57,461 nucleotides of DNA from Nitrospiraceae bacterium (GTDB lineage Bacteria > Nitrospirota > Thermodesulfovibrionia > UBA6902): contig QZKC01000010.1 in the NCBI GenBank assembly GCA_003599425.1, positions 1-57,461 of the forward strand. Reading direction: 5' to 3'. A program made the position numbers and the translations under genes. Under the pieces are notes generated by a model. That model ran no database searches, had not been told where the DNA came from, and saw only the letters and a program-made list of their open reading frames with translations. This document shows positions 6,900 through 16,415 of this stretch, piece by piece (the stretch's first letter is position 1; every line of letters starts with the position of its first letter).

Positions 6900-8276
6900 A
6901 TGTCGATGGATAGAAAAACAAAGAAAAATAATAATTTCGGAAAGCGTTTCTACTTGCACACTTTCGGATGTCAGATGAATGTCCACGATTCTGAGAAAAT
7001 GGCGGGCATCTTGTCAGAAGCAGGGATGAGTCATTCAAATCATTTCAATAATGCCGATGTGATCGTCCTCAACACATGCAGCATCCGTGAGAAGGCAGAG
7101 CAGAAGTTCTACAGCGAGCTGGGAAGGCTCGAGACCGTAAAGAAAAATAATCCAAAACTCAAGATCGCCGTAGCAGGGTGTATAGCCCAGCAGAAAGGCG
7201 ACGCTCTGCTTAAAAGATTTCCCTATGTGGATTTTATCTTCGGCCCTGATAATATCAACAATCTCGAAACCTGGATAAATTTCAGTGCACAGGATACAGG
7301 GGAAAGGTTAAAGAAAACGGCCCTGGCATATAACCCGGAATATCATTTCATGGAACTGCCCGTGAAAAGGGAAGAGGGGGTAAGGGCGTGGGTATCCATC
7401 ATGTACGGTTGTGATAATTTTTGTGCTTACTGCATTGTGCCATATACACGGGGGAGGGAAAGAAGCAGGCCTGCCCGTGATATATATCGTGAAGTTTCAG
7501 CGCTTGCTTCGCAGGGATACAGGGAAGTTACCCTGCTTGGACAGAACGTTAATTCCTACGGAAAAAATATGCCTGAGAATATCGACTTTTCCGATCTTCT
7601 CTGCATGATCCATGAAATTGAAGATATGAAAAGAATACGATTTGTCACGTCTCACCCCAGGGACCTGTCTGAAAAACTGGTCAATACAATGAATAAACTG
7701 CCGAAGATGTGCAATCATCTTCATCTCCCGCTGCAGTCTGGGTCCGATAAAATTCTTTTCCAGATGAACAGAGGATATTCATACCGTGAATATAAAGATA
7801 AAATAATGATGTTGAGAAATGCCCTGCCGGAGAGTGCAATTACAACGGATATAATCGTCGGATTTCCGGGGGAGAAGGAAGAAGATTTTCAGGCCACGAT
7901 GGATGCTCTCAAAGAAATGGAATTTGATGGTATTTTTGCATTTAAATATTCACCAAGGCCTAATACTTCCGCTGTTGATCTTCCGGGACATATAGATGAA
8001 AAAGCCAAATCCAGAAGGCTTTCTGAGGTGTTGGATCTGCAGTCAGACATTACATACAGGAAGAACAAAAAGTTTGAAGGGTCAACTGTTGAAGTTTTGG
8101 TTGAAGGTTATAGTGATACCGATAAGGACAAATTAACTGGAAGGACAGGATCTAACAAGATAGTTAATTTTCATGGCAGTGATAACAATATAGGAAAATT
8201 TGTTGCCATCAACATAACTGAGGCTAAGCAGCATTCACTTTATGGAATACTCATCCATAGCTTTTCTGTCTCATAA
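6900..8276 (+). CDS. miaB: tRNA-2-methylthio-N6-dimethylallyladenosine synthase
   Basis: 458 residues, normal length for MiaB. The N-terminal methylthiotransferase domain shows the three cluster cysteines (FGCQMN, NTCSIREKA, AGCIAQQ), the radical SAM core shows the C-x3-C-x2-C motif in GCDNFCAYCIVPYTRG, and a TRAM domain closes the protein. It adds the 2-methylthio group to i6A37 of tRNAs reading UNN codons. The signature NTCSIREKA and PYTRGRE separate it from RimO and MtaB. AAGGAG lies 10 bases before the ATG; a second ATG six bases on is also possible. mtaB, a paralogue with a related job, follows 48 bases downstream. Confidence 0.96.
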   Translation: MSMDRKTKKNNNFGKRFYLHTFGCQMNVHDSEKMAGILSEAGMSHSNHFNNADVIVLNTCSIREKAEQKFYSELGRLETVKKNNPKLKIAVAGCIAQQKGDALLKRFPYVDFIFGPDNINNLETWINFSAQDTGERLKKTALAYNPEYHFMELPVKREEGVRAWVSIMYGCDNFCAYCIVPYTRGRERSRPARDIYREVSALASQGYREVTLLGQNVNSYGKNMPENIDFSDLLCMIHEIEDMKRIRFVTSHPRDLSEKLVNTMNKLPKMCNHLHLPLQSGSDKILFQMNRGYSYREYKDKIMMLRNALPESAITTDIIVGFPGEKEEDFQATMDALKEMEFDGIFAFKYSPRPNTSAVDLPGHIDEKAKSRRLSEVLDLQSDITYRKNKKFEGSTVEVLVEGYSDTDKDKLTGRTGSNKIVNFHGSDNNIGKFVAINITEAKQHSLYGILIHSFSVS

Positions 8277-8324
8277 GACTCCCTTCATTGTCATCTTAAC
8301 CAGTAATTATCGTTCGTTATTTGG

Positions 8325-9611
8325 ATGATTAAAGTTACAGTCCAAACATTAGGGTGTAAGGTCAATCAATCCGAAAGCGCTTCAATAGAGGAAGTGCTTC
8401 GCGAGCAGGATATTGAAATTGTGAAGCTCTCAGAAAATCCGGATATCTGCATAGTAAACACGTGTTCAGTAACTGCCAAAAGCGACTATCAGTCAAGACA
8501 ACTCATTAGAAAGGCTGCACGCAATGGAGCAAAAGTAATTGCTACGGGTTGTTATGCACAATTAAGGCCTGACGAATTATCTAAGATAGAGGGATTGGAT
8601 CTGATAATTGGTAATTCAGAAAAGAGCAATATCCCTCAATACATTAAGAAACTGACTATGGACAAATGGGCACTTGAATTGACCTCTAACCATAGCCATT
8701 CAAAGTTATCATCACCATCTTATTACTCTTCAAGATCAAGGGGGGTTCTGAAGATACAGGATGGTTGCAATGCATCTTGTTCATATTGCACAGTTCCGTT
8801 AGCAAGGGGGAAAAGCAGAAGTGTAGAGATAGGAGCTATTTTTAATGCAGCAGAAAAACTGCAAAACAACGGATACAGGGAAATAGTGCTAACTGGGATT
8901 CATATTGGAATCTTTGGGTTAGATATCCAGCCTCAAAGTTCATTGTTAGGCCTTGTTGAAATGTTGACAAGATCATTCCCTGATATTCGTTTTCGTTTAA
9001 GCTCCATAGAACCACTGGAATTTAATATGGGTTTTTTACCCTTAATAAGGAACGGATTAGTTTGTAATCATCTGCATATTCCTCTGCAAAGTGGCACTGA
9101 TAGGATACTCTCTTCCATGAACCGGGAGTATACTTCGGCAACTTACAAGAATTTAATAGAAAGCATTATTAATGAATTCCCTGATATAGCTATTGGGACA
9201 GACATAATTACAGGCTTTCCAGGAGAAACAGACAGAGATTTTCAGGAAACTGTCAGTTATGTAGAACAGATTCCGTTCAGCTATTTGCATATATTCCCAT
9301 ATTCAAGACGTCCAAATACTAAGGCATTTTGTTTTGAAGGACATATACCGGAGCATGTAAAAAAAGAAAGAGTACAAGTTCTTTTAGAAATGAATACTAA
9401 CATGAAATCTGTTTTTAAAAACAAACAGTTAAATAAGATTCTGGATGTAATAGTTGAAGGTAAAGATGAAACCTCTGGATATTATAAAGGAATATCCGGC
9501 AACTATCTTAAAATTTTTATAAAATCCAATGATATCGTGAGGGGGCAACGCATCAAAGTTAGAGTCATTTCCTTGACCGATTCAGGATTATTAGCAGAAT
9601 ATCTTAAATAA
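8325..9611 (+). CDS. mtaB: tRNA t6A37 methylthiotransferase MtaB
   Basis: 428 residues. N-terminal methylthiotransferase domain with TLGCKVNQSES and NTCSVTAKSD, radical SAM motif DGCNASCSYCTVPLARGKSRS, and a C-terminal TRAM-like domain. The combination GCKVNQ and VPLARG is typical of MtaB (YqeV), which converts t6A37 to ms2t6A37 in ANN-decoding tRNAs. With miaB directly upstream this pair covers both 2-methylthio modifications at position 37. The start ATG lacks a strong ribosome binding site. The gene ends facing pheT. Confidence 0.94.
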   Translation: MIKVTVQTLGCKVNQSESASIEEVLREQDIEIVKLSENPDICIVNTCSVTAKSDYQSRQLIRKAARNGAKVIATGCYAQLRPDELSKIEGLDLIIGNSEKSNIPQYIKKLTMDKWALELTSNHSHSKLSSPSYYSSRSRGVLKIQDGCNASCSYCTVPLARGKSRSVEIGAIFNAAEKLQNNGYREIVLTGIHIGIFGLDIQPQSSLLGLVEMLTRSFPDIRFRLSSIEPLEFNMGFLPLIRNGLVCNHLHIPLQSGTDRILSSMNREYTSATYKNLIESIINEFPDIAIGTDIITGFPGETDRDFQETVSYVEQIPFSYLHIFPYSRRPNTKAFCFEGHIPEHVKKERVQVLLEMNTNMKSVFKNKQLNKILDVIVEGKDETSGYYKGISGNYLKIFIKSNDIVRGQRIKVRVISLTDSGLLAEYLK

Positions 9612-9748
9612 TGAGAAAATTAACCTAACAAGCTGTTTTAACACATTATTTAAGGTGCCTAAAAATTAAGCAATCCTTGCAAACCATGTTCAGAAGCCAT
9701 TTTAGAAAGAGGGTCTAAGGTGTTTTAACATCTTTTTAACAAAAGTTT

Positions 9749-9763
9749 GACATATCATATGTC
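9749..9763. promoter_or_regulatory. 15-bp palindrome in the mtaB/pheT convergent gap
   Basis: GACATATCATATGTC is a perfect palindrome around a central C, overlapping a TTGACA. It lies in the 221-bp gap between two converging genes, where the sequence otherwise holds only A/T-rich DNA and a diverged direct repeat of TGTTTTAACA. No gene starts downstream on the plus strand, so a small RNA or chance are both possible. Confidence 0.25.
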
Positions 9764-9832
9764 CGATAAGATATATTATGTAAAATTAGATGTTGCTTGT
9801 TGTAATTCTGGGTTGCAAACATCATTGAAACC

Positions 9833-11887
9833 TCAGCTTCGCAGATCTGCGTTTAGCGAAGTTTTCATCTTCTCTACAATTGATGAATGCAGGGAATCGA
9901 CCTCTTCATCTGTGAGGGTTCTGTCATGTGACCTGTATCGGATTGAGAATGCGAGGCTCTTTTTATCATCAGGTATGGGCTTTCCGGTGTAGATGTCAAA
10001 AAGATTGACTGATTCGATAATATTTGAACTTGCACTTAATATTTCATCTCTTACCTGCTGGAAAGGAATATCACGGGATACAATTACAGCAATATCTCTG
10101 ACTATAAAAGGAAATTTGGGGATTGATTTATAAGATAATTTAAAATCAGTTTTATCAGATAGTCCATCAACATCAAAGATTTCAAGCATTGAAATATCTC
10201 CTTTTATATCAAATGCTTCCAAAATTAGAGGATGCAATGTACCTAAAGAGCCGATTGTTTCACCATTAAGAGAGAGAGAGCATGATTTGCCAGGATGTAG
10301 ATACGGTTGAATTTGATCTGCAACTGTATTGAAGTGACAATTATATATCCTTAACTCGGCTAAAATAGCTTCGAGCACTCCTTTTAAGTCATAGAAGCCA
10401 TCATGTTTATCCGGCCATAAAGATAATGATTCGTCCTTATGATAAATCGCAGCCATCTGAAGTTTCTCGCGGGGAAGCTTTTCTCCTGACCCAATGAAGA
10501 CCCTTGAAATTTCATAAAATCGAATACTTTTCTCGCCTTTATTAAAATTAAGGTTTACATTATTAAGTAAAGACGGCAACAGGGTTGTCCTCATTGCGGC
10601 TTCTTCTTTTTTTAATGGATTTTTTATTTTTATAAGGAGTCTCCTTTCATCTGAAAGGGAAATATTTAGACTGTCAAGTGAATCAGGACTGATAAAACTG
10701 TAATTAATAACTTCAGAAAAACCTGATTTACTCATTGAATTATTTATGATATCAATTATATGTTCTTTCCTGTTAGCAGGAGTTGGACACATCTTAATGC
10801 ATGGAAGCGTGGCAGGTATATGGCCATAGCCGTATAGACGCGCTATTTCCTCTATAATATCTACATCTCTCTGGATATCTTGCCTGAATGCCGGGGGGGT
10901 TGCAACTATCCCTTCCCCTTCCCTCCTTATATTGAATCCGAGATTGTTCAGGATCCTGGAACTATGCAATTCATCTATTTTTATTCCGATAAGGGAAGTA
11001 ATTTTATCAAATGAGATGAATATCTGTTTCGGCATAAATGGACCGGAATAAACATCAGTCAAACCAGAAATCGTACCTCCAGCAAGCTCCGCTATCATCT
11101 GTGCAGCTCTATCAAGCGCCAGAACAACATTATCAATATCAGTTCCTCTCTCAAATCTGTACGAAGATTCAGATGCTGCGTTGAGAGATTTAGAAGCCCT
11201 TCTGATTGATACAGCATCAAAACATGCGCTTTCAAGGAGGATGTTTGTTGATGATGATGAGACTTCAGAATCCAGCCCTCCCATGATTCCTGCTAAAGCT
11301 ACTGGTTTCTCAGCATCCCATATTAAAAGAACATCCTTGCTTAATGATCTGTTTTCGCCATCAAGAGTCCGGAAATATTTTTCTGTCCCTGCTGTCTTAA
11401 CTGATATCTTTTGCCCTGAAAGTTTATCGAGATCAAAGGCATGAAGCGGCTGGCCCATTTCCATGAGAACATAATTGGTGATATCTACAATACTGCATGA
11501 AGTTCTGATGCCGTGAGATTCAAGGCGTTTTTTAAGCCAATCAGGAGAAGACGCTGATTTCACTCCACGTATTGTCCTTGAGGAGTATCTCCTGCATAGC
11601 TTATTATCCTGCACTTCAACGTCTGGCCCCCTGCCCTCCTGTTTTTGAAGTTCCACAGTAATGCGTTTTAGAGGGATCTCAAGGATAGCAGATATTTCCC
11701 TTGACAGTCCTATAATACTGAGACAATCCGGCCTGTTGGGGGTTATATTGACATCAAAGATCGCGTCATTGTCGATTTTACTTATCCCTTCAACTTCAAA
11801 TCCAGCCATGGTCATTGCATGCGCAAGATCATGCGGAGCAAGAGAGAAATCAACGAACTCCTTCAGCCAGTTAAATGAAGCTTTCAA
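9833..11887 (-). CDS. pheT: Phenylalanyl-tRNA synthetase beta subunit lacking the tRNA-binding OB domain
   Basis: 684 residues against about 790-800 in E. coli and relatives. The first 35 residues match the normal N-terminus (FNWLKEFVD, MTMAGFEVEG), but the sequence then runs straight into VNITPNRPDC of the B3/B4 region, so the EMAP-like OB-fold insertion (about E. coli residues 39-148) is absent. The B3/B4 editing region, B5 and the pseudo-catalytic core follow, and the anticodon-binding FDX-ACB domain is present at the C-terminus (IPKFPFIVRDIAV ... RSHDRTLTDEEV). Start is TTG 11887 with AGGAGGT just ahead. It follows pheS by 43 bases in the thrS-infC-rpmI-rplT-pheS-pheT unit. Confidence 0.93.
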   Translation of the reverse strand: MKASFNWLKEFVDFSLAPHDLAHAMTMAGFEVEGISKIDNDAIFDVNITPNRPDCLSIIGLSREISAILEIPLKRITVELQKQEGRGPDVEVQDNKLCRRYSSRTIRGVKSASSPDWLKKRLESHGIRTSCSIVDITNYVLMEMGQPLHAFDLDKLSGQKISVKTAGTEKYFRTLDGENRSLSKDVLLIWDAEKPVALAGIMGGLDSEVSSSSTNILLESACFDAVSIRRASKSLNAASESSYRFERGTDIDNVVLALDRAAQMIAELAGGTISGLTDVYSGPFMPKQIFISFDKITSLIGIKIDELHSSRILNNLGFNIRREGEGIVATPPAFRQDIQRDVDIIEEIARLYGYGHIPATLPCIKMCPTPANRKEHIIDIINNSMSKSGFSEVINYSFISPDSLDSLNISLSDERRLLIKIKNPLKKEEAAMRTTLLPSLLNNVNLNFNKGEKSIRFYEISRVFIGSGEKLPREKLQMAAIYHKDESLSLWPDKHDGFYDLKGVLEAILAELRIYNCHFNTVADQIQPYLHPGKSCSLSLNGETIGSLGTLHPLILEAFDIKGDISMLEIFDVDGLSDKTDFKLSYKSIPKFPFIVRDIAVIVSRDIPFQQVRDEILSASSNIIESVNLFDIYTGKPIPDDKKSLAFSIRYRSHDRTLTDEEVDSLHSSIVEKMKTSLNADLRS

Positions 11888-11930
11888 GAAACCTCCTGTG
11901 AGAATAAGAGTGGTAGTTGTCGGCTACCAG

Positions 11931-12947
11931 CTAAAACTGTTCGAGAAACTTTTTATCGTTTTCATAAAAGAGCCTGATGTCGTCAATTCCGTATTTTAAC
12001 ATCGCAACGCGTTCTATCCCCATTCCAAAGGCAAACCCAGTATAGAATTCCGGATCATATCCTGCCATTTCGAACACTCTCGGGTTGATCATTCCTGCAC
12101 CAAGAATTTCAAGCCAGCCGGTGTTTTTGCAAACACTGCATCCCGAACCTTTACAAATTACGCACGATATATCGATTTCTGCGCTCGGTTCAGTAAAAGG
12201 GAAGAAGCTCGGCCGTAAACGCAGTTTTGTTGCAGGGCCAAAAACCATATGTATAAATACCTGAAGCACTCCCTTGAGATCGCCCATGGTTATATGCTTG
12301 TCAACCATAAAACCTTCCAATTGATGGAACATCGGGATATGGGTTACGTCAGCATCGCACCTGTAGACCTTTCCCGGCGCGATAACTCTGAGTGGAGGAG
12401 AATTATTTTCCATAACGCGCACTTGCACAGATGAGGTATGTGTTCTCAGAACAACATCATCGCTTATATAAAAAGTATCCTGCATGTCTCGCGCAGGATG
12501 GTCTTTGGGCATATTTAGCGCTTCAAAATTGTAAAAATCAAGTTCAACTTCAGGCCCCTGTTCAACATGAAATCCCAATGAGGTAAATACTCGAATGATC
12601 TCATTAAGAACCTGTGTAGTAGGGTGTAGGTGTCCTGCGGGAGTATAATGTCCTGGAACAGTGACATCTATGCGCTGCGTTTGGAGGGTTTTATTCAGTT
12701 CAGAAGTACGTAAAGCTTTTTCATGTACATCGATGATCTCCTCGATATATTTTTTTGCATCATTGACCTGCTGCCCGTATTCACGGCGTTCATTCGGAGG
12801 GATTGTTCCGAGAGATTTGATCTTTCCGGTAATGACACCTTTTTTCCCGAGGTATTTTATCTTTAATTCCTGCAGATATTTGAGGTTGTCGGCCTTTTCG
12901 ATTTCCTCCCTGAAAAGATTCTTTATGGAATCAATGTCATTGAACAT
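11931..12947 (-). CDS. pheS: Phenylalanyl-tRNA synthetase alpha subunit
   Basis: 338 residues, normal length. N-terminal coiled-coil arm (residues 1-90), then the class II catalytic core with motif 2 region ([25 protein letters not shown]) and motif 3 ([17 protein letters not shown]). An unusual CxxC pair cluster ([12 protein letters not shown]) lies in the core and is a common feature of bacterial PheS forms that carry a small Zn-like knuckle. The ATG lies 11 bases inside the end of rplT, indicating translational coupling with the ribosomal protein operon. Confidence 0.96.
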   Translation of the reverse strand: MFNDIDSIKNLFREEIEKADNLKYLQELKIKYLGKKGVITGKIKSLGTIPPNERREYGQQVNDAKKYIEEIIDVHEKALRTSELNKTLQTQRIDVTVPGHYTPAGHLHPTTQVLNEIIRVFTSLGFHVEQGPEVELDFYNFEALNMPKDHPARDMQDTFYISDDVVLRTHTSSVQVRVMENNSPPLRVIAPGKVYRCDADVTHIPMFHQLEGFMVDKHITMGDLKGVLQVFIHMVFGPATKLRLRPSFFPFTEPSAEIDISCVICKGSGCSVCKNTGWLEILGAGMINPRVFEMAGYDPEFYTGFAFGMGIERVAMLKYGIDDIRLFYENDKKFLEQF

Positions 12948-13296
12948 TTCCTTTTTTGACCATTTCTACAAGATTGCTGAAACCCTGCGGATCATTATAT
13001 GCCATATCTGCAAGGGCTTTTCTGTTTATCATGATATCCATATTCTTTAGCCTGTTCATAAATTGGCTGTAAGTCAATCCAAGGGCTCTGAGAGCAGCAT
13101 TGATCCTGATGATCCAAAGTGCTCTGAACTCTCTCTTTTTTGCCTTTCTGTCCTTATAGGCATAAGTGAGAGCCTTGTCAACTGCCTCTGTTGCAATTCT
13201 GTACAAACGACTCTTGGAGCCATAATAGCCTTTAGTCATTTTCAGAATTCTTTTCCGTCTTCTTCTTGTTTTAAAACCACCTTTTGCTCTTGGCAT
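12937..13296 (-). CDS. rplT: 50S ribosomal protein L20
   Basis: 119 residues, the usual length for bL20. The basic N-terminus [16 protein letters not shown] and the helical RNA-binding body ([17 protein letters not shown]) are textbook. L20 binds 23S rRNA early in assembly and often represses its own operon through a leader structure. Here rpmI and rplT are separated by 123 bases rather than directly adjacent, and this spacer holds a promoter-like pair and a GTTTGT/ACAAAC hairpin. The ribosome site is AGGAGG before the ATG, and the 3' end overlaps pheS. Confidence 0.97.
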   Translation of the reverse strand: MPRAKGGFKTRRRRKRILKMTKGYYGSKSRLYRIATEAVDKALTYAYKDRKAKKREFRALWIIRINAALRALGLTYSQFMNRLKNMDIMINRKALADMAYNDPQGFSNLVEMVKKGNVQ

Positions 13297-13358
13297 TTAT
13301 GTTTTCCTCCTGTGAAGCATTCCTTAATGGTCCACGATTGTTTGTAAAAACAAACGTA

Positions 13359-13388
13359 ATTATACAGTATTTAAAGCAATATTTGGAA
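13359..13388 (-). promoter_or_regulatory. Possible promoter inside the rpmI-rplT spacer
   Basis: On the minus strand TATAAT (13364-13359) preceded by TG, with a weak -35 TTCCAA (13388-13383) 18 bases upstream, lies about 65 bases before rplT. A six-pair hairpin with loop TTTT (GTTTGT/ACAAAC) follows. It could give separate transcription of rplT-pheS-pheT or be part of an L20 autoregulatory leader. Confidence 0.3.
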
Positions 13389-13419
13389 GTTATTAAGATA
13401 GATGGACGATGATTGATTA

Positions 13420-13614
13420 TTAATAAGGCAGCATTTTCCTGACAGCGTCAAGATTTGCCTTCTCAACCAATGCGCTCTTTCTCAGATTTTTTGTTCTTTT
13501 TGAGGACTTCCCGGTTAAAAGATGACTCTTATAGGCTTTGTGCCTTTTTATTTTTCCAGTTGCTGTTTTCTTGAATCTCTTTGCCGCTCCTCTGTGCGTT
13601 TTCAGTTTTGCCAT
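13420..13614 (-). CDS. rpmI: 50S ribosomal protein L35
   Basis: 64 residues, usual for bL35. [27 protein letters not shown] is shortened here to its key parts: the [10 protein letters not shown] and [11 protein letters not shown] blocks are family signatures. It follows infC by 17 bases with AGGAGGAG as ribosome site, keeping the conserved infC-rpmI-rplT order. Confidence 0.97.
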   Translation of the reverse strand: MAKLKTHRGAAKRFKKTATGKIKRHKAYKSHLLTGKSSKRTKNLRKSALVEKANLDAVRKMLPY

Positions 13615-13631
13615 TTCTCCTCCTCTTCCCT

Positions 13632-14132
13632 TTATTTGGGCCCAAGAACCATGGTCATGCGGTTGCCTTCCATTTTGGCAGGTTGTTCTATATTCGCTGC
13701 CTGAGAAAATTCTTCAAGGATGCGGGCAAAAACCTTTTGTGCAATTGATGCATGAACAATTTCTCTACCCCTGAACATCATGGTTATCTTGGCTTTATCT
13801 CCATGTTCCAGAAATTTTCTGATGTTTTTTATTTTAAAAAGCAGGTCATGCTCATTGATCTGAGGCCTGACCTTTATCTCTTTTACGGTTATTGTTCTTT
13901 GCTTGGATGAATGTTTCTTGCTCTGCTGATAACGATACTTGCCATAGTCCATTATCCTGCAGACAGGCGGCTGTGCCCCCGGAGCAACCTCCACAAGATC
14001 AAGGTCGTGCTCCTGTGCCTGCTTTATCGCACTCCTGACATCCATTATGCCTAACTGTGCCCCGTCATGTCCTATTACCCTTACTTCTCTCGCACGGATC
14101 CACCTGTTAATTCTCAGCTCTTTTTCTATGAT
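13632..14132 (-). CDS. infC: Translation initiation factor IF-3 with a non-canonical start codon
   Basis: The first in-frame ATG is internal (14045, [11 protein letters not shown]), and it would cut off the conserved N-terminal helix. Reading upstream gives [28 protein letters not shown], a normal IF-3 start, with no ATG, GTG or TTG before the ribosome site. The candidates are ATC at 14132-14130, whose A is also the last base of the thrS TAA stop, or ATA at 14129-14127, five bases after the GGAGG embedded in the last thrS codons. IF-3 itself rejects such codons, so AUU/AUC/AUA starts of infC allow feedback control, as known for E. coli (AUU) and Myxococcus (AUC). Length is 165-166 residues, normal for IF-3. 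Confidence 0.93.
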   Translation of the reverse strand: MIEKELRINRWIRAREVRVIGHDGAQLGIMDVRSAIKQAQEHDLDLVEVAPGAQPPVCRIMDYGKYRYQQSKKHSSKQRTITVKEIKVRPQINEHDLLFKIKNIRKFLEHGDKAKITMMFRGREIVHASIAQKVFARILEEFSQAANIEQPAKMEGNRMTMVLGPK

Positions 14133-15877
14133 TACCTCCTCTTCGCTATTTCGTCTTTAAGGAATGCCGCCAGTTCTTCAACCGACATCTCACCCAAGTT
14201 CTCTCCGTCTCTTCTTCGGATATTCACTGTATTATTCTGCATTTCCTGGTCACCTATTATACACATATAGGGCGTTTTAAATACAGTCGATTTTCTTATT
14301 TTATAACCTATTTTTTCATTTTCTTCATCGATATCAGCACGAATTCCATCATTGCGTAAATAATTAAATATTTTCCTGGAATATTCTACATGTCTTTCAG
14401 AAATAGTCAATATAGATATCTGTACTGGAGAGAGCCATAAAGGGAAAGCGCCAGCGTAATGTTCTATAAGTATTCCAAAGAAACGTTCAAGTGATCCCAT
14501 GAGTGCCCTATGTATCATGATAGGCCTCTGGTCTTTGCTGTCCTTGCCGCGGTAAGTGATATCAAGACGTTCCGGGACATTGAAATCAACCTGGATCGTA
14601 CTGCATTGCCACTGCCTGCCGAGAGAGTCCCTTACTTTAATATCGATTTTTGGGCCGTAGAATACACCCTCGCCAGGGTCAACTGAGAAGTCCAGCTTCT
14701 TATGAAGGAGAGCACTTTCCAGCGCCCCGGTTGCTCTTTTCCATCCATCTTCTGTTCCCACATATTTTTCTGGCCGTGTTGATAAATAAATGTCATAATG
14801 TTCAAACCCAAATGTCTTCAGGATGAACAAAGTAAAATCAAGCACACGTAAAATTTCATCTTCGATCTGATCATCCATGCAGAATATGTGAGCATCATCC
14901 TGTGTAAACCCCCTAACTCTAAGAAGTCCGTGGAGTACTCCTGAGCGTTCGTACCTGTAAACGGTCCCAAGTTCTGCATAGCGAAGGGGCAGGTCTCTGT
15001 AGCTTCTGAGATGGCTTTTGTATATTGATACATGAAATGGACAGTTCATGGGCTTTATTTCATATTCAAGCCCTTCTATCTCCATTGGCGAATACATGTT
15101 GTCACGATAAAAATCAACATGTCCTGTTTTCCTCCAGAGATCAAGCTTTGCAATATGAGGCGTGTAAAGAACCTGATAACCAGCTTTGTGATGTTCTTCA
15201 AGCCAGAAATTTTCAATTACCCTTCTGATCGAAGCCCCCCGCGGATGCCAGAGAACCAGACCGGCGCCAATATCATCATTCATACTGAAAAGGTCCAGCT
15301 CTTTTCCAAGTCTCCTGTGGTCTCTTTTCTTGACTTCCTCGAGAAAATCAAGATGTTTTTTCAACTCATCCTTTGTAGAGAACGATACACCGTATATACG
15401 CTGCAGCATCTTGTTCTTTTCATCACCCCTCCAGTAGGCTCCGGCAACCGACAGTAGTTTAAAAGCCTTCACCTTTCCTGTGGAATCAAGATGTGGCCCG
15501 CGACATAGATCTATAAATCCGTTCTCTTCATAAACAGTTACGGTGTCGTCAGGAATATCATGGATAAGTTCAACCTTATAAGATTCGCCATATCCCTGAA
15601 ACAATTTTACGGCTTCTTCCCGAAGAAGTTCCTTCCTGATAAACGGTGCATCGTTTTTGATTATTTCCTTCATTTTTTTCTCTATCAGGGGAAGATCCTC
15701 CTGAGAAAAAGTGTAGTCACTGTCAAAATCATAGTAAAACCCATCCGGTATTGCTGGGCCAATGGCAAGCTTTGTTTGAGGGAAAAGCTCCTTGACTGCA
15801 TGAGCCATGATATGGGAAGTGCTGTGACGGTATATTTCGAGGAAGTCTTTATCGTGATCCTGCTGTAGTGTGCTTAT
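14132..15877 (-). CDS. thrS: Threonyl-tRNA synthetase without TGS domain, apparent non-AUG start
   Basis: About 581 residues; E. coli ThrRS is 642 with a TGS domain that is missing here. The editing domain begins at once with HSTSH (the H-x3-H pair) and keeps its Cys in DLCRGPHLD; the catalytic core has motif 2 YRYERSG..HGLLRVRGFTQDDAH, zinc ligands Cys in MNCPFH, His in DDAHIFC and His in IHRALMGS, and an anticodon domain at the C-terminus. The first in-frame ATG (15808) falls after the editing histidines, so it cannot be the real start. In-frame codons up to the stop at 15898-15896 contain no ATG/GTG/TTG; ATA at 15877, nine bases after GGAGG, is the best candidate. A TTGACA at 15945-15940 may belong to its promoter. 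Confidence 0.93.
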   Translation of the reverse strand: MSTLQQDHDKDFLEIYRHSTSHIMAHAVKELFPQTKLAIGPAIPDGFYYDFDSDYTFSQEDLPLIEKKMKEIIKNDAPFIRKELLREEAVKLFQGYGESYKVELIHDIPDDTVTVYEENGFIDLCRGPHLDSTGKVKAFKLLSVAGAYWRGDEKNKMLQRIYGVSFSTKDELKKHLDFLEEVKKRDHRRLGKELDLFSMNDDIGAGLVLWHPRGASIRRVIENFWLEEHHKAGYQVLYTPHIAKLDLWRKTGHVDFYRDNMYSPMEIEGLEYEIKPMNCPFHVSIYKSHLRSYRDLPLRYAELGTVYRYERSGVLHGLLRVRGFTQDDAHIFCMDDQIEDEILRVLDFTLFILKTFGFEHYDIYLSTRPEKYVGTEDGWKRATGALESALLHKKLDFSVDPGEGVFYGPKIDIKVRDSLGRQWQCSTIQVDFNVPERLDITYRGKDSKDQRPIMIHRALMGSLERFFGILIEHYAGAFPLWLSPVQISILTISERHVEYSRKIFNYLRNDGIRADIDEENEKIGYKIRKSTVFKTPYMCIIGDQEMQNNTVNIRRRDGENLGEMSVEELAAFLKDEIAKRR

Positions 15878-15968
15878 GGTATTAATCCTCCAAATTCAGG
15901 GTCATGATCTAATGTCATGTAGTAGTTTAAGTATTAGCGTGTCAATTTCAATATCTAACATCTGCCAA

Positions 15969-16043
15969 TGGTAGGCGCGAGGGGGATTGAACCCCTGGCC
16001 TCTTCCGTGTCAAGGAAGCGCTCTCCCACTGAGCTACGCGCCT
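15969..16043 (-). tRNA. tRNA-Val (anticodon GAC)
   Basis: Minus-strand cloverleaf of 75 bases with encoded CCA. The acceptor stem AGGCGCG/CGCGCCT is fully paired, the D-arm is GCTC/GAGC, the anticodon arm is CTTCC-TTGACAC-GGAAG with GAC at the anticodon, and the T-arm is AGGGG-TTCAATC-CCCCT. It lies between thrS and the cold-shock gene. Confidence 0.95.
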
Positions 16044-16113
16044 AAAAAAGACCTTGTTGATATTGAAAAATATTATAGATAATGTGTTTCTTTGTCAAGT
16101 AAGTAAACACATA

Positions 16114-16152
16114 AAAAGTCCCTCTGGATACTATACATACAGAGGGACTTTT
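16114..16152 (-). terminator. Intrinsic terminator behind the cold-shock gene
   Basis: AAAAGTCCCTCTG and CAGAGGGACTTTT form a 13-bp stem with a 13-base loop, giving a T-run in either direction. It begins 9 bases past the cspA-like stop and also separates it from tRNA-Val. Confidence 0.85.
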
Positions 16153-16160
16153 GCGGTCAA

Positions 16161-16361
16161 TTAAATTTTTACTACGTTGACAGCCTTGGGACCTTTGGGT
16201 CCCTGTTCAACATCGAAGCTTACAGCCTGGCCTTCGGCAAGTGTTTTGAATCCATTGCCCTGGATCGAAGAGTAGTGGACAAAAATATCGCCGCTCTCTT
16301 CGGAAGTAATAAAGCCGTAGCCTTTAGCTTCATTGAACCACTTTACTTTTCCTTCAGCCAA
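16161..16361 (-). CDS. Cold-shock domain protein (CspA family)
   Basis: 66 residues with a TTG start preceded by AAGGAGG eight bases ahead; longer in-frame starts lack this and extend outside the fold. The OB-fold RNA-binding motifs RNP1 (KGYGFI) and RNP2 (DIFVHYSSI) and the start [15 protein letters not shown] mark a CspA-type RNA chaperone. A 13-bp inverted repeat followed by a T-run lies in the leader 55 bases upstream, so expression may be controlled by leader structure, as in other csp genes. It is monocistronic, closed by a strong terminator. Confidence 0.93.
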   Translation of the reverse strand: MAEGKVKWFNEAKGYGFITSEESGDIFVHYSSIQGNGFKTLAEGQAVSFDVEQGPKGPKAVNVVKI

Positions 16362-16415
16362 CTTCTTTACCTCCTTATTAAGACTTAAGCAAAATAATAA
16401 ATTTGCTTCTCTTAA

